A stretch of 64,000 nucleotides of DNA from Candidatus Desulfobacillus denitrificans (lineage in GTDB: Bacteria > Pseudomonadota > Gammaproteobacteria > Burkholderiales > Rhodocyclaceae): NCBI GenBank assembly GCA_017347485.1, contig AP021857.1, forward strand, positions 1,965,390-2,029,389, read 5' to 3'. The notes beneath the pieces were generated by a model. It did no database searches, was not told the DNA's origin, and was given only the letters and a program-made list of their open reading frames with translations. The translations under genes and the position numbers were made by a program. The stretch's first letter is position 1; each line of letters opens with the position of its first letter. Positions 27,756 through 36,817 of the stretch are shown one piece after another.

Positions 27756-28333
27756 TGCTTCCGCACGCCGAGCGCCTATTGCCTGACGGCTGGCAGCTTA
27801 TCCAGGCACATCGCAGCACGATGGGCAGAACCCTCTTCGTCTGGCTGGCATTTTTGCTCAGCCTGCTTGTCACTCTACTCGTCACCGCATCCTTGCTCCC
27901 AGATAGGCCGCTGCTCACGTGGGCGCTAGCAGCATTAATCACGTTTGCCTACTTCCGCGCCCTGCGCCCGCTGCCCGGGTCCGCTGCAAGATTGCTGCTC
28001 TGCCGGGAAGGAATCGTCTACTCCGAATGGCCCTTTCGCGCCCTATCCTGGCAAGACGTCCGAGAAACCGAATTGATCGCCGCAGGCGAAGCCGGAATGC
28101 CGCATCGGATTCGGTTTTTGCTGCAAAAGCATTTCACCCTGCCGCAAGATGAAAAAGTGCGGCTAGCCCTAACACCGGCTGGTGTTCCCGATGTAGTGGA
28201 CATCATTCCAGACACTCTCGACATAAGCATCACCAGGCTCCATGACGTTATAGCCGAGCTGCTCGCCCGTCATAACCCGGGGAGCTATCCAGGGCGACGC
28301 ATAGCGCGCGGCCTGAGCGCGACAGGCCTATGA
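27755..28333 (+). CDS. Hypothetical membrane protein following prfB
   Basis: The 192-residue protein has two adjacent hydrophobic helices (about 26-48 and 53-72: FVWLAFLLSLLVTLLVTASL and a following stretch). A soluble domain (about 75-170) with LLLCREGIVYSEWPFRALSW comes after, reminiscent of small PH-like membrane proteins (STM3941 or DUF2244 type). I cannot name the family with certainty. The start ATG overlaps the prfB stop (TGATG), so it is translated with RF2. Its codons are less biased than those of prfB. Confidence 0.6.
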   Translation: MLPHAERLLPDGWQLIQAHRSTMGRTLFVWLAFLLSLLVTLLVTASLLPDRPLLTWALAALITFAYFRALRPLPGSAARLLLCREGIVYSEWPFRALSWQDVRETELIAAGEAGMPHRIRFLLQKHFTLPQDEKVRLALTPAGVPDVVDIIPDTLDISITRLHDVIAELLARHNPGSYPGRRIARGLSATGL

Positions 28334-28363
28334 GCAACGATCTGAAAATCGCAACATCCATAT

Positions 28364-28396
28364 CTTGTGGCACAATTCGACATCTTGTGTCACAAG
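28364..28396. promoter_or_regulatory. Tandem operator of the Phd-PIN toxin-antitoxin pair
   Basis: Two palindromes, TTGTG-G-CACAA (28365-28375) and CTTGTG-T-CACAAG (28384-28396), are centred 20 bases apart, two helical turns. They end 10 bases before the antitoxin start. This fits cooperative binding of an antitoxin-toxin complex for autoregulation. Confidence 0.75.
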
Positions 28397-28405
28397 AGGA
28401 TTGCC

Positions 28406-28639
28406 ATGAAAACCCTCACTATCCGCGAAGCCCGCGAAGGCCTCTCTCACCCGGAGAAGATGTTCGCCGAAGACGAGGAAGTGCTCGTCGTGCGCCGCGG
28501 CGAACCGGTCGCGCGCATTCTTCCCGTGGGCAAGCCGCGTCCGAAGATCCGTTCGCTGGCGGCGTTTCGCGCAGGTGACGAACCGCTGGCACCCCCGCTC
28601 TCGCAGACCCTCCGCGAAGACCGGGACGACCGTTGCTGA
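28406..28639 (+). CDS. Phd/YefM-type antitoxin
   Basis: The 77-residue protein begins MKTLTIREAREGLSHPEKMF and continues VLVVRRGEPVARILPV, the DNA-binding and dimerisation pattern of Phd/YefM antitoxins (R-G-E/K-P-V-A-x-I). The acidic-basic tail would bind the toxin. ATG 28406 is chosen because it follows the twin palindromes at normal distance; an upstream start would include the operator. The stop overlaps the toxin start (TGATG). Confidence 0.88.
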   Translation: MKTLTIREAREGLSHPEKMFAEDEEVLVVRRGEPVARILPVGKPRPKIRSLAAFRAGDEPLAPPLSQTLREDRDDRC

Positions 28640-29064
28640 TGATTTATGCCGACACCAGCGCGCTGGTCAAGCGCTATCTGGATGAGCCCTTCAGCGCCGA
28701 TTTCGAGACTCTGCTCATGCAGGGTGCGATGGCGATCAGCAGGCTGAGCATCGTCGAGATGCGATGCGCGCTGGCACGCAGGCGGCGCAACGGCGAAATT
28801 GGCGCCCAGCACGAGAACCGCGTGAATTCCGAACTCGCCGCCGATATCCAGGACGGCGCCTTGTGGGTCAGCGACCTCGGTAACGATCATTTCACTGCGG
28901 CCTATCACCTGATCGGCCGGCTTGCCCATGTGCCGTTGCGCACGCTGGATGCGATGCATCTAGCCGTAGCCGAACGCATACCCGCCACCGCTTTCGCAAC
29001 TGCCGACAGCACCCAGGCCGAAGCCGCGCAAACCCTCGGCTTCGATGTTCATCGTTTCTTCTGA
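28639..29064 (+). CDS. PIN-domain toxin (VapC family)
   Basis: The 141-residue protein starts MIYADTSALVKRYLDEPFSA with the first catalytic Asp. It has E in SIVEMRCALARRRR, the central Asp in LRTLDAMHLAVAE, and the last acidic residue in FATADSTQAEAA. All four PIN acidic positions are present. It is the ribonuclease toxin of the pair. Its end is 9 bases from lysS, so the pair has been inserted into the prfB-lysS unit. Confidence 0.9.
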   Translation: MIYADTSALVKRYLDEPFSADFETLLMQGAMAISRLSIVEMRCALARRRRNGEIGAQHENRVNSELAADIQDGALWVSDLGNDHFTAAYHLIGRLAHVPLRTLDAMHLAVAERIPATAFATADSTQAEAAQTLGFDVHRFF

Positions 29065-29073
29065 AGCTACATC

Positions 29074-30576
29074 ATGACAGAGCCAACTCAACTGCCCCAG
29101 GACGAAAACCAGATCGTCGCCGAGCGCCGCGAGAAGCTGGCGAAGCTGCGCGCCGAGGGCGTCGCCTTCCCCAACGATTTCCTGCGCGAGAACACCGCGG
29201 AGAAGCTCGACGATATCTACGGCGGAAAAAGCCGCGAGGAGCTCGAAGCGCAGCCGGTCGAGGTCTGCATCGCCGGCCGCATCATGCTGAAGCGCGTCAT
29301 GGGCAAGGCCAGCTTCGCCACCGTGCAGGACCTCTCCGGCCGCATCCAGCTCTACGTCAGCAACGACGGCGCCGGCGAGGCCGCGCACGCCGCCTTCAAG
29401 CACTGGGACATCGGCGACATCGTCGGTGCCCGCGGCACGCTGTTCAAGACCAAGACCGGCGAGCTGACCATCAACGTCTCCGAACTGCGCCTGCTGACGA
29501 AATCGCTGCGCCCGCTGCCGGAGAAGTTCCACGGCCTCACCGACACCGAGCAGAAGGTGCGCCAGCGCTACCTCGACCTCATCATGAACGAGCGCACGCG
29601 CTGGGTCTTCGCCGCCCGCTCGCGCCTGGTGGCCTCGATCCGCGGCTACATGACCGGCCACGGCTTCCTCGAGGTCGAGACGCCGATGATGCAGCCGATT
29701 CCCGGCGGCGCCTCGGCGCGCCCCTTCACGACCCACCACAACGCCCTCGACATGCAGCTCTACCTGCGCATCGCCCCGGAGCTGTACCTGAAGCGCCTGG
29801 TGGTGGGCGGCTTCGAGAAGGTGTTCGAGGTAAACCGCAACTTCAGGAACGAAGGCCTCTCGACCCGCCACAATCCCGAGTTCACCATGATGGAGTTCTA
29901 CGAGGCCTACTCGGACTACAAGCTGCTCATGAACTTCACCGAGGGCCTGCTGCGCCACGCCGCGCGCGAGGCGCTCGGCACCGAGGTCTTCGAGTACCAG
30001 GGCCGCACGCTGGATTTCTCGAAACCCTTCGCCCGCATGACGGCCGTCGAGGCCATCCACAAGCACCATCCGGGCTACACGCTCGACCAGCTCAACGACC
30101 GGGCCTGGATCGCCGCCAAGCTGAAGGATCTGCACATCGAGCCGAAGCACGGCGCCACCCTGGGCGAGCTGCAGCTCACCCTGTTCGAGGAAACCACCGA
30201 GGCGGAGCTGTTCGAGCCGACCTACATCATCGACTGGCCGGCCGAGGCGAGCCCGCTGGCCCGCCGCAGCGACAGCAACTCCGAAATCGCCGAACGCTTC
30301 GAGCTCTACATCGCCGGGCGCGAGATCGCCAACGGCTTCTCCGAGCTGAACGATCCGGAGGACCAGGCGGCGCGCTTTCTCGAGCAGGCGAAGGCCAAGG
30401 AGGCCGGCGACGAAGAGGCGATGTACTATGATGCGGACTACATCCGCGCGCTCGAACACGGCCTGCCGCCGACCGCTGGCTGCGGGGTGGGCATCGACCG
30501 CCTGGTGATGCTGCTCACCGACAGCCCGAGCATCCGCGATGTGATCCTCTTCCCGCAGTTGCGCCGGGAAGTGTAA
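29074..30576 (+). CDS. lysS: Lysyl-tRNA synthetase, class II
   Basis: LysS charges tRNA-Lys. The 500-residue protein has the N-terminal OB fold ([18 protein letters not shown]) and class II motif 2 ([20 protein letters not shown]). Motif 3 ([20 protein letters not shown]) is near the C terminus. Length matches E. coli LysS. No ribosome-binding site of great strength is visible in the 9-base gap to the PIN toxin, so translation may depend on the upstream gene. Confidence 0.97.
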   Translation: MTEPTQLPQDENQIVAERREKLAKLRAEGVAFPNDFLRENTAEKLDDIYGGKSREELEAQPVEVCIAGRIMLKRVMGKASFATVQDLSGRIQLYVSNDGAGEAAHAAFKHWDIGDIVGARGTLFKTKTGELTINVSELRLLTKSLRPLPEKFHGLTDTEQKVRQRYLDLIMNERTRWVFAARSRLVASIRGYMTGHGFLEVETPMMQPIPGGASARPFTTHHNALDMQLYLRIAPELYLKRLVVGGFEKVFEVNRNFRNEGLSTRHNPEFTMMEFYEAYSDYKLLMNFTEGLLRHAAREALGTEVFEYQGRTLDFSKPFARMTAVEAIHKHHPGYTLDQLNDRAWIAAKLKDLHIEPKHGATLGELQLTLFEETTEAELFEPTYIIDWPAEASPLARRSDSNSEIAERFELYIAGREIANGFSELNDPEDQAARFLEQAKAKEAGDEEAMYYDADYIRALEHGLPPTAGCGVGIDRLVMLLTDSPSIRDVILFPQLRREV

Positions 30577-30649
30577 AGAGTTGTATCCGGCGTCAGCCCG
30601 GGCTCGGCTGATGCGTTGTTCACGCTGAAGTTTTGCAAAGGAGACCAGC

Positions 30650-31333
30650 ATGGAAGCCCAAGCCACAGGCAATAAACTGCACCCCGTCCTTTGGATCGCC
30701 GCCGTCGCGGTGATCGCTCTGTCGCTCGCCGGCGTCGGCGCCATTTTCGGCGTCATCCCGACCTCCGGCAGCGCCACGAAGCCGGCTGAACCGGTCGCTG
30801 CCGTGACGGCGCCGCCCTCCGCCGCGGCACCCGCGACATCCGTCGCCGCCCCGAAGGCCGCCGAGCCGGCCGCGCCCGAACACAAGCCCGCGCCCAGGAA
30901 GGTTGCCGTCAAGGCGCCTGAAACCAAACCCGCGCCGGCGGCCGTCCCGCAGCCGGCCCAGGCCACGCAGCCGGCCGCCCCTCCCCCGGCCCCTGCCATC
31001 TGCATCAATTGCGGAACGGTCGACAACATTCGCGAAGTCACGCAGAAAGGCGAAGGCACGGGCATCGGTGCGGTCGGCGGCGCGGTCGCCGGCGGCCTCA
31101 TCGGCAGCCAGATCGGCAAGGGCAGCGGCCGGACCGCCGCCACGGTGATCGGTGCCGTCGGCGGCGGCGTGGCCGGCCACCAGGTCGAGAAACACGTGCG
31201 CTCGACCAAGAAATACGAAGTGACCGTTCATTTCGAGGATGGCAGTTCGCGCGTGTTCACCTACGACACGCAGCCGGCCTGGCGCATCGGCGACCGCGTC
31301 AAGAACGACAACGGCGTCCTCGTGTCGCGTTGA
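30650..31333 (+). CDS. Glycine-zipper 2TM domain protein
   Basis: The 227-residue envelope protein has an N-terminal membrane anchor (LHPVLWIAAVAVIALSLAGV), then a long Ala/Pro/Lys-rich linker (about 45-120). The glycine zipper GIGAVGGAVAGGLIGSQIGK and its continuation (about 138-180) follow, with a C-terminal domain with VTVHFEDGSSRVFTY. This is the SlyB/17-kDa-antigen type of outer-membrane or periplasmic protein, thought to support envelope integrity. A strong Shine-Dalgarno (AAAGGAG) precedes ATG 30650. Its stop overlaps the TTG start of mnmC. Confidence 0.82.
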   Translation: MEAQATGNKLHPVLWIAAVAVIALSLAGVGAIFGVIPTSGSATKPAEPVAAVTAPPSAAAPATSVAAPKAAEPAAPEHKPAPRKVAVKAPETKPAPAAVPQPAQATQPAAPPPAPAICINCGTVDNIREVTQKGEGTGIGAVGGAVAGGLIGSQIGKGSGRTAATVIGAVGGGVAGHQVEKHVRSTKKYEVTVHFEDGSSRVFTYDTQPAWRIGDRVKNDNGVLVSR

Positions 31334-33168
31334 TCCGGCCGATCGAGCCGGCCGTGCCGTCCTACCGGGATGGCGCGGCCTACAGCGAAAGCTACGGCGA
31401 CACCTACTGGTCGCTCGATGGCGGGCTCGACGAGACCCGCCATGTTTTTCTCTCCGGCAACGACCTCCCCGCGCGCTGGCAGTCGCGCGACTGCTTCACG
31501 ATTCTCGAGACCGGCTTCGGCACCGGCCTGAATTTCCTCTGCACCTGGCAGCTGTTCCGCGGGACGGCGCCGGACGGCGCGCGCCTGCATTACCTCTCGG
31601 TCGACAAGCATCCCTTCCGCGCCGGCGACCTGCAGCGCCTCTACGGCCAGTGGCCGGAACTGGCGCCGCTCGGCGCGGCCCTGCTGGAACGCTATCCGCC
31701 GCTCATTCCCGGCTTCCACCGCCTGCACCTCGACGGCGGCCGCGTCGCGCTGACGCTGCTCTTCGGCGAAGCGGCGGAGATGCTGGCGCAGGTCGAGGCG
31801 CGCGTCGACGCCTTCTTCCTCGACGGCTTCGCGCCGGCGCGCAATCCGGACATGTGGAGCGAGGCGCTGTTCGCGCAGATCGGCCGGTTGGCCGCGCCGG
31901 GCGCCACCTGCGCCACCTACTCGGCCGCCGGAAAAGTCAGTCGCGGCATGACGGCGGCCGGTTTCGCCATCGAGAAACAGCCGGGGTTCGGCCGCAAGCG
32001 CGAGATGCTCGTCGGGCGCTTTCCCGGCCCGGCGCAAACCGAATCGGAAAGGGAACGCCGCGCCCTCGTCATCGGCGGCGGCATCGCCGGCTGCCTGGTG
32101 GCCGAGCGCCTCGCCGCGCGCGGCTGGACCATCGATCTCATCGAGCGGCGCGACGGCCTGGCGCGCGAGACCTCGGGCAACCCGGCCGGCGTGCTGCAGC
32201 CGGTGCCCTCCGCAGACGGCAACCGCCTCTCGCGCCTGACGCTGGCCGGCTTCCACTATGCCCTGCGTCGGCTGCAGGATCTCTCCGCCGACCCGAAACT
32301 GATCTGGCAGCAGTGCGGCGTGCTGCGCCTGGCACGCGATGCGAAACAGGTCGAGCGGCAGCGGCGCATCGCCGAGTCAGGCCTGCTGCCGCCCGAAGTG
32401 CTGCGTTGGGTGGATGTCGAGGAAGCCTCCCTGCTCGCCGGCTGGCGCGTGCCGGCGCCGGGCTGGTGGTTCCCGCAGGGCGGCTGGGTGCATCCGCCTG
32501 CGCTGTGCGACGCGGCGCTGCGCGCGGCCGGCGACGCCGTGCGCCTGCACGCGCAACGCGAAGTCGCCGAACTCCTGCGCGCCGACAACGGCTGGCGCGC
32601 CGTCGACGCGTCAGGCAAGGCCATCGCCGAGGCGCCCGTGGCGATCCTCGCCAACGGCCACCTGGCGCGTCGCTTCGCCGTATCGTCCGCCTTGCCGCTG
32701 CGCCCCGTGCGCGGCCAGATCACCTGCATTCCCGCCGAGCCGGGCCGCGCCATCAAGGCGGTGGTGTCGCGCGAAGGCTACGTCACGCCGGCGACCTCCT
32801 TCGGCGTGCACGTCGTCGGCGCCACTTACGAGGAAGGCTCGACCGACGAACTGGCGCGCGCTGAGGACCATCGCGCCAATCTGACGCGCCTGAGGCAGCT
32901 GCTGCCGGATTTCGCCGCTACGGTGGATGCCGCGCGCGCCGGCGGCCGCACCGGCATCCGCACGGTGGGGCCGGACCGCCTGCCGCTGGTCGGGGCGATA
33001 CCGGGGAATGAAGGCTTGTTCGGATTGCTTGGTCTCGGCTCGCGCGGCCTCGTCTACGCGCCGCTCTGCGCGGAACTGCTCGCCGGCAAAATCGAAGGCG
33101 AGCCGCTGCCGCTGGAGCGTGACCTCGTCGCGGCGCTCGACCCAGTTCGAACAACAAACCGCGCATGA
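31330..33168 (+). CDS. mnmC: Bifunctional tRNA U34 modification enzyme MnmC
   Basis: MnmC finishes mnm5(s2)U34 in tRNA: its FAD domain removes carboxymethyl and its methyltransferase domain adds methyl. The 612-residue protein has the DUF752 methyltransferase half first (LETGFGTGLNFL, then DAFFLDGFAPARNPDMWSEA). The FAD-oxidase half follows with VIGGGIAGCLVAERLAARG at about 251-269, and the C-terminal GIRTVGPDRLPLVG. The start is taken as TTG 31330, overlapping the previous stop as TTGA; no ATG is near, so this start is inferred. Motif copy 9 lies in the methyltransferase half. Confidence 0.93.
   Translation: MIRPIEPAVPSYRDGAAYSESYGDTYWSLDGGLDETRHVFLSGNDLPARWQSRDCFTILETGFGTGLNFLCTWQLFRGTAPDGARLHYLSVDKHPFRAGDLQRLYGQWPELAPLGAALLERYPPLIPGFHRLHLDGGRVALTLLFGEAAEMLAQVEARVDAFFLDGFAPARNPDMWSEALFAQIGRLAAPGATCATYSAAGKVSRGMTAAGFAIEKQPGFGRKREMLVGRFPGPAQTESERERRALVIGGGIAGCLVAERLAARGWTIDLIERRDGLARETSGNPAGVLQPVPSADGNRLSRLTLAGFHYALRRLQDLSADPKLIWQQCGVLRLARDAKQVERQRRIAESGLLPPEVLRWVDVEEASLLAGWRVPAPGWWFPQGGWVHPPALCDAALRAAGDAVRLHAQREVAELLRADNGWRAVDASGKAIAEAPVAILANGHLARRFAVSSALPLRPVRGQITCIPAEPGRAIKAVVSREGYVTPATSFGVHVVGATYEEGSTDELARAEDHRANLTRLRQLLPDFAATVDAARAGGRTGIRTVGPDRLPLVGAIPGNEGLFGLLGLGSRGLVYAPLCAELLAGKIEGEPLPLERDLVAALDPVRTTNRA
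31933..31956 (+). repeat. Bipartite dispersed motif, copy 9 (in mnmC)
   Basis: Exact in both halves, spacer GCGGCATG. mnmC reads it as GKVSRGMTAA, a different frame from the copies in comEC. Confidence 0.9.
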
Positions 33169-33253
33169 CACAGAGCGCACAGAGGCACGGAGGACACAGA
33201 GAGAATCCAGACAGGTTTTCTCCGCGACCTCCGTGCCTCTGTGTACTCTGTGT
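33168..33253. repeat. Large ACACAGAG-type hairpin between mnmC and gltX
   Basis: Arms of 26 bases (33168-33193 and 33228-33253) pair at 24 positions: ACACAGAG, two variable bases, then CACAGAGGCACGGAGG. The loop is 34 bases. It lies between convergent genes and may end both transcripts, but there is no T tract. A related element is at 55,673-55,759. Confidence 0.85.
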
Positions 33254-33270
33254 TGAGAGAGTTTGCGGTT

Positions 33271-34659
33271 TTAACCGTGTCGCGCCAGCCGCGCCAGCAC
33301 GGCGTCGCGACCGAAGGCTTCCAGCACGGCGTCGATGGACGGCGTCTGCGGCTGGCCGGTGAGCACCACGCGCAGCGGGATGGCCAGCTGCGGCAGCTTC
33401 ATGCCGCGCGCGGCGACGACGTCCTTCAATGCCTGGTTGAGCTGCGCCCTTTCCCACACCGCCGTCTCCAGCCGCGCGCGCAGCTCGCGCAGCGCGTCGC
33501 GCGCCGCCTCCGTGACGTGCTGCGCCAGCAGCTCGGCGCCGGGATAGACCTCGACGTAGAAGGGCTCGACGGCATCGGCCAGCTCGTTGAGCGTCGACAC
33601 GCGGTCCTTGTAGAGCGCCGCCACCTTTTCCAGCGACGGGCCGGCGGCGGTGCCGATGCCGCGTGCGGCCAGGCGCGGCGCCACCTCCTCGGCCAGCATC
33701 CGCTCGTCGCGGACCTTGAGGTGCTGCTGGTTGAGCCAGGCGAGCTTCTCCGGATTGAATTGCGCCGGCGAGCGGCTGATGTGCGCGAGATCGAACCAGT
33801 CGACGAACTGCTCGAGCGAGAACACCTCGTCGTTGCCGTGCGACCAGCCGAGCCGTGCCAGATAATTCAGCAACGCCGCGGGCAGGTAGCCGTCCTCGGC
33901 ATACTGCATCACCGACACCGCGCCGTGGCGCTTGGAAAGGCGCTCGCCGTCGGCGCCGAGGATCATCGGCACGTGGGCGAAGGCCGGCAGCGGCGCGCCC
34001 AGCGCGCGGTAGATGTTGATCTGGCGCGGCGTATTGTTCACGTGGTCGTCGCCGCGGATGCAGTGGCTGATGCCCATGTCGAGGTCGTCCACCACCACGC
34101 CGAAATTGTAGGTCGGCACGCCGTCGGCGCGCAGCAGGACGAGGTCGTCGAGCTCGGCGTTGGCGATTTCGATGCGCCCCTTGACGAGGTCGTCCCAGGC
34201 GACCGCACCGTCGTCCGGATTGCGGAAGCGCAGGATCGGCCGGACATCGGCGGGCGGCGTCTTTCCCTTGGCATTCTCCGGCCGCCAGCGGCCGTCGTAG
34301 CGCGGCTTCTCGCCGCGCGCGCGCTGCGCGGAGCGCAAAGCGTCGAGCTCTTCCTTGCTGGCGTAGCACCAGTAGGCATGGCCCGTCTTGACGAGCTGCT
34401 GCGCCACCTCGGTGTAGCGGGCGAGACGCTGCATCTGGTAGAACGGGCCCTCGTCCCAGTCGAGGCCGAGCCAGGCCATGCCGTCGAGGATGGCGTCGAT
34501 GGAGGCCTGCGTCGAACGCTCGAGGTCGGTGTCCTCGATGCGCAGGATGAAAGTGCCGCCGTGCTGGCGCGCATAGGCCCAGGAATACAGCGCCGTGCGG
34601 GCGCCGCCGACATGAAGATAGCCGGTCGGGCTGGGAGCGAAGCGTGTGCGGACTGTCAT
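33271..34659 (-). CDS. gltX: Glutamyl-tRNA synthetase
   Basis: GltX charges tRNA-Glu. The 462-residue class I synthetase has the HIGH-type motif in [20 protein letters not shown] near the N terminus and the KMSKS-type motif in [13 protein letters not shown]. The C-terminal anticodon-binding helical domain is complete. Start ATG 34659; length matches the bacterial family. It is convergent with mnmC and divergent from tRNA-Val. Confidence 0.97.
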   Translation of the reverse strand: MTVRTRFAPSPTGYLHVGGARTALYSWAYARQHGGTFILRIEDTDLERSTQASIDAILDGMAWLGLDWDEGPFYQMQRLARYTEVAQQLVKTGHAYWCYASKEELDALRSAQRARGEKPRYDGRWRPENAKGKTPPADVRPILRFRNPDDGAVAWDDLVKGRIEIANAELDDLVLLRADGVPTYNFGVVVDDLDMGISHCIRGDDHVNNTPRQINIYRALGAPLPAFAHVPMILGADGERLSKRHGAVSVMQYAEDGYLPAALLNYLARLGWSHGNDEVFSLEQFVDWFDLAHISRSPAQFNPEKLAWLNQQHLKVRDERMLAEEVAPRLAARGIGTAAGPSLEKVAALYKDRVSTLNELADAVEPFYVEVYPGAELLAQHVTEAARDALRELRARLETAVWERAQLNQALKDVVAARGMKLPQLAIPLRVVLTGQPQTPSIDAVLEAFGRDAVLARLARHG

Positions 34660-34724
34660 GCGGGACCCGGCGCCTGAAAGGAAGGCGTCATTTTAAGCGA
34701 TCGAGCCGCTTGCCCGAGGGAAAA

Positions 34725-34753
34725 TTGACCGGAATCGGTCGCCATGAGAAAAT
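34725..34753 (+). promoter_or_regulatory. Candidate sigma-70 promoter of tRNA-Val
   Basis: TTGACC (34725-34730) and GAAAAT (34748-34753) are 17 bases apart and end 12 bases before the tRNA. A G+C-rich discriminator (GCGCGCCG) follows, as usual for stable-RNA promoters. Confidence 0.6.
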
Positions 34754-34765
34754 GCGCGCCGTCTT

Positions 34766-34840
34766 GGGCGGCTAGCTCAGCGGTAGAGCACTGCCTTCAC
34801 ACGGCAGGGGTCACAGGTTCGAACCCTGTGCCGCCCACCA
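34766..34840 (+). tRNA. tRNA-Val (anticodon CAC)
   Basis: The cloverleaf is complete. The acceptor stem GGGCGGC pairs with GCCGCCC, followed by A and an encoded CCA. The D arm has GCTCAGCGGTAGAGC, the anticodon stem is CTGCC/GGCAG with loop TTCACAC, and the T loop is GGTTCGAACC. The CAC anticodon reads GUG. Confidence 0.97.
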
Positions 34841-34847
34841 GGACACC

Positions 34848-34876
34848 AAAGGCCCGCTTGCGATTGCGGGCCTTTT
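34848..34876 (+). terminator. Rho-independent terminator after tRNA-Val
   Basis: AAAGGCCCGC and GCGGGCCTTTT form a 10-base stem around an 8-base loop and end in T residues, starting 8 bases after the tRNA. It can also serve the convergent small gene at 34,880-35,149. Confidence 0.85.
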
Positions 34877-34879
34877 CGT

Positions 34880-35149
34880 TCAGGCCCTCAGGCCTTTTTC
34901 CAGCAGCTCTGCAACCACCTCGTTGAGACCGGCCTTGCGCTCCATCGCCAGCGCCTGGATGCGCTTCACCAATCCGCCGTCCAGCTTGGCGGCGAAGGGC
35001 ACCAGTCCTTGCGCCCGCTCGCGCTCGCGCTGTTCGCGTCGGCTCACCGCCTCGGCAGCTGCCGCGCCAAAGCGGCCCGGCGTGCCGGCGCGCTTCATTT
35101 GGCTGTCGATTTTCAATCCCTTGCGTTTTTCGAGGTCGGTTTTTTTCAT
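34880..35149 (-). CDS. Small ribbon-helix-helix-like conserved protein
   Basis: The 89-residue, highly charged protein (MKKTDLEKRKGLKIDSQMKR) has a basic and disordered N-terminal half. Its C-terminal part reads LDGGLVKRIQALAMERKAGL followed by NEVVAELLEKGL, which looks like a ribbon-helix-helix dimer fold. A DNA-binding role is plausible but unproved. ATG 35149 is preferred; an ATG at 35179 would add ten residues. It is divergent from the envelope gene series. Confidence 0.6.
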   Translation of the reverse strand: MKKTDLEKRKGLKIDSQMKRAGTPGRFGAAAAEAVSRREQRERERAQGLVPFAAKLDGGLVKRIQALAMERKAGLNEVVAELLEKGLRA

Positions 35150-35271
35150 TTCGGCTGTTCCGTCAGAAGGGTTCGGCATTATACGGCCGGACGCCCGTCT
35201 TCCGTCATAAGCTGATGACTTTTTTGGGGTTTTCAGGCAAAATGGCACTCCTCGCATCAGGTGGTTTTCGC

Positions 35272-35970
35272 ATGGCTGACAAAGGCATCACCCCCCCGCA
35301 TTACGAGTTCTCCGAGAAATACGACATCGAGCACGCCCGAAAGTATTTCCACAAGCACAACACCGGCTTCTGGCGCCGGCTGTCGACCTGGCGCGAGATC
35401 GGCATGGCGCGCAAGGCGCTCGCCTTGGCCGGGCGGCCGCGTTCGGTGCTCGACCTGCCCTGCGGCACCGGCCGCTTCTGGGCCATGCTGGCCGAAGAGC
35501 CCAATCGCAGGATTTTCGTCGCCGACAACAGCCAATCCATGATCGACGCCGGCCTCGAGCTGCGCCCGCGCGAGGTCGTCGCGCGCATCGAGAAATCCTT
35601 CTGCCTGTCGGCCTTCGACACCGGCCTGCCGGACAACTTCGTCGAGTGCGTCTTCAGCATCCGCCTGATGCACCACATCGAGAAGAGCGAAGACCGCATC
35701 ACCATGCTCAAGGAATTCGCCCGCATCAGCTCCGGCACGGTGATCGTCTCGCTCTGGGTGGACGGCAACTTCCGCGCCTGGCGCAACGAGGTCAACGACG
35801 CGCGCAAGGCGCGCATCCGCGGCGCCGACCGCCCGCGCGACCGCTTCGTCTTCAAGCGCGCCGACATCGAGCGCGACTTCGCCGCCGCCGGCCTGGAACT
35901 GATCGGCCACACCGATTTCATCAAGTACTGGGACAAGTGGCGCGCCTATGTGCTGCGCGTGAAAAAATAA
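35272..35970 (+). CDS. Class I SAM-dependent methyltransferase in the LPS-core cluster
   Basis: The 232-residue protein has the SAM motif VLDLPCGTGRFWAMLAEEPN and the acidic IFVADNSQSMID, then FSIRLMHHIEKSED. The substrate is unknown. It stands 7 bases before an InaA-type kinase and opens the waa-like series, so it may modify a core sugar or regulate this pathway. ATG 35272 (MADKGITPPHYEF) is chosen; the longer frame from 35215 lacks similarity in its first 19 residues. Confidence 0.8.
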   Translation: MADKGITPPHYEFSEKYDIEHARKYFHKHNTGFWRRLSTWREIGMARKALALAGRPRSVLDLPCGTGRFWAMLAEEPNRRIFVADNSQSMIDAGLELRPREVVARIEKSFCLSAFDTGLPDNFVECVFSIRLMHHIEKSEDRITMLKEFARISSGTVIVSLWVDGNFRAWRNEVNDARKARIRGADRPRDRFVFKRADIERDFAAAGLELIGHTDFIKYWDKWRAYVLRVKK

Positions 35971-35977
35971 ACCGCCG

Positions 35978-36805
35978 ATGAAGGACTTCATCAACGAGCG
36001 CTGGCGGCCGATCCTCGCCCACAACGGGCTGTCCGACTTCAACGCCTTGTGGCAGCTCAGGGCGGACTGGTTCGAGGAGCCCAACCACCGCCGCGGCGGC
36101 TGGAGCGGCGTCTCGCGCTGCGAACTCGCCCTGCCCGGCGGCGGCACGCGCGCCATCTTCCTCAAGCGCCAGGAGAACCACAAGGCGCGGCTGTGGACCC
36201 ATCCGGTGCGCGGCGCGCCGACCTTCCTGCGCGAGTTCCGCCACATCCAGCACTACCGCGCCTGCGGCGTGCCAACCCTGGAGCCGGTGTACTTCGCCAT
36301 GCACAAGGTCGGCAAGGACGAGCGCGCCATCCTCGTCACCGAGGAACTGAGCGGCTTCGTCTCGATGGAGGACCGCGTGCAGCGCTGGCTGAAGGACGGC
36401 GCGCCGACCCGGCCGCTGCGCCTGCGCATGCTCAAGGCCATCGCCGCCCTGCTGCGCGACATGCACGCCCACGGCATCCAGCACAACTGCTTCTTCCCCA
36501 AGCACGTCTTCGTCCGCGTGAATGCCGACGGCGGCATCGAGGCGCGCGTCATCGACCTGGAGAAGTCGCGCTGGCGCCCGTCGAAGGTCGTCTGCGCCAT
36601 CCGCGACCTGTACACCCTCAATTACCACTCGCAGATGTGGAGCCGCAGCGACCGCCTGTGGTTCTTCAAGTCCTATCTGCAGACCGATCGCCTGACGCCC
36701 TTCGCCAAGTGGCTGTGGCGCACCGTCGCGGCGCGCTCGGACCGGAAGAGGCGCATCCAGCCGCCGGCGCTCTTCCTCACCGCAAAGCCCGGCGTCGCCG
36801 AGTAA
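35978..36805 (+). CDS. InaA-family lipopolysaccharide kinase
   Basis: The 275-residue cytoplasmic protein has a kinase-like fold. The Lys of the ATP site is in AIFLKRQENHKARL and the E of the next helix in FLREFRHIQHY. The catalytic loop reads HGIQHNCFFPKHVFV, and the metal-binding Asp is in VIDLEKSR. The InaA/WaaP group phosphorylates LPS-core sugars. The catalytic loop has HN in place of HRD, as in the InaA branch. It is followed after 12 bases by waaG. Confidence 0.85.
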   Translation: MKDFINERWRPILAHNGLSDFNALWQLRADWFEEPNHRRGGWSGVSRCELALPGGGTRAIFLKRQENHKARLWTHPVRGAPTFLREFRHIQHYRACGVPTLEPVYFAMHKVGKDERAILVTEELSGFVSMEDRVQRWLKDGAPTRPLRLRMLKAIAALLRDMHAHGIQHNCFFPKHVFVRVNADGGIEARVIDLEKSRWRPSKVVCAIRDLYTLNYHSQMWSRSDRLWFFKSYLQTDRLTPFAKWLWRTVAARSDRKRRIQPPALFLTAKPGVAE

Positions 36806-36817
36806 GCGCGAAGGGCG

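Noticed and set aside
30590..30615. Possible terminator after lysS
   Set aside because: A weak stem with a mismatch and no T tract; not enough to call.
28960..31209. A 749-codon minus-strand open frame opposite lysS
   Set aside because: It is a shadow of lysS and the glycine-zipper gene, with low-complexity sequence only.
35195..35225. AAAGTCATCA with ACGGAA on the minus strand as a motif copy
   Set aside because: Left half 7 of 10, spacing 7 instead of 8, and a changed right half; indistinguishable from chance.
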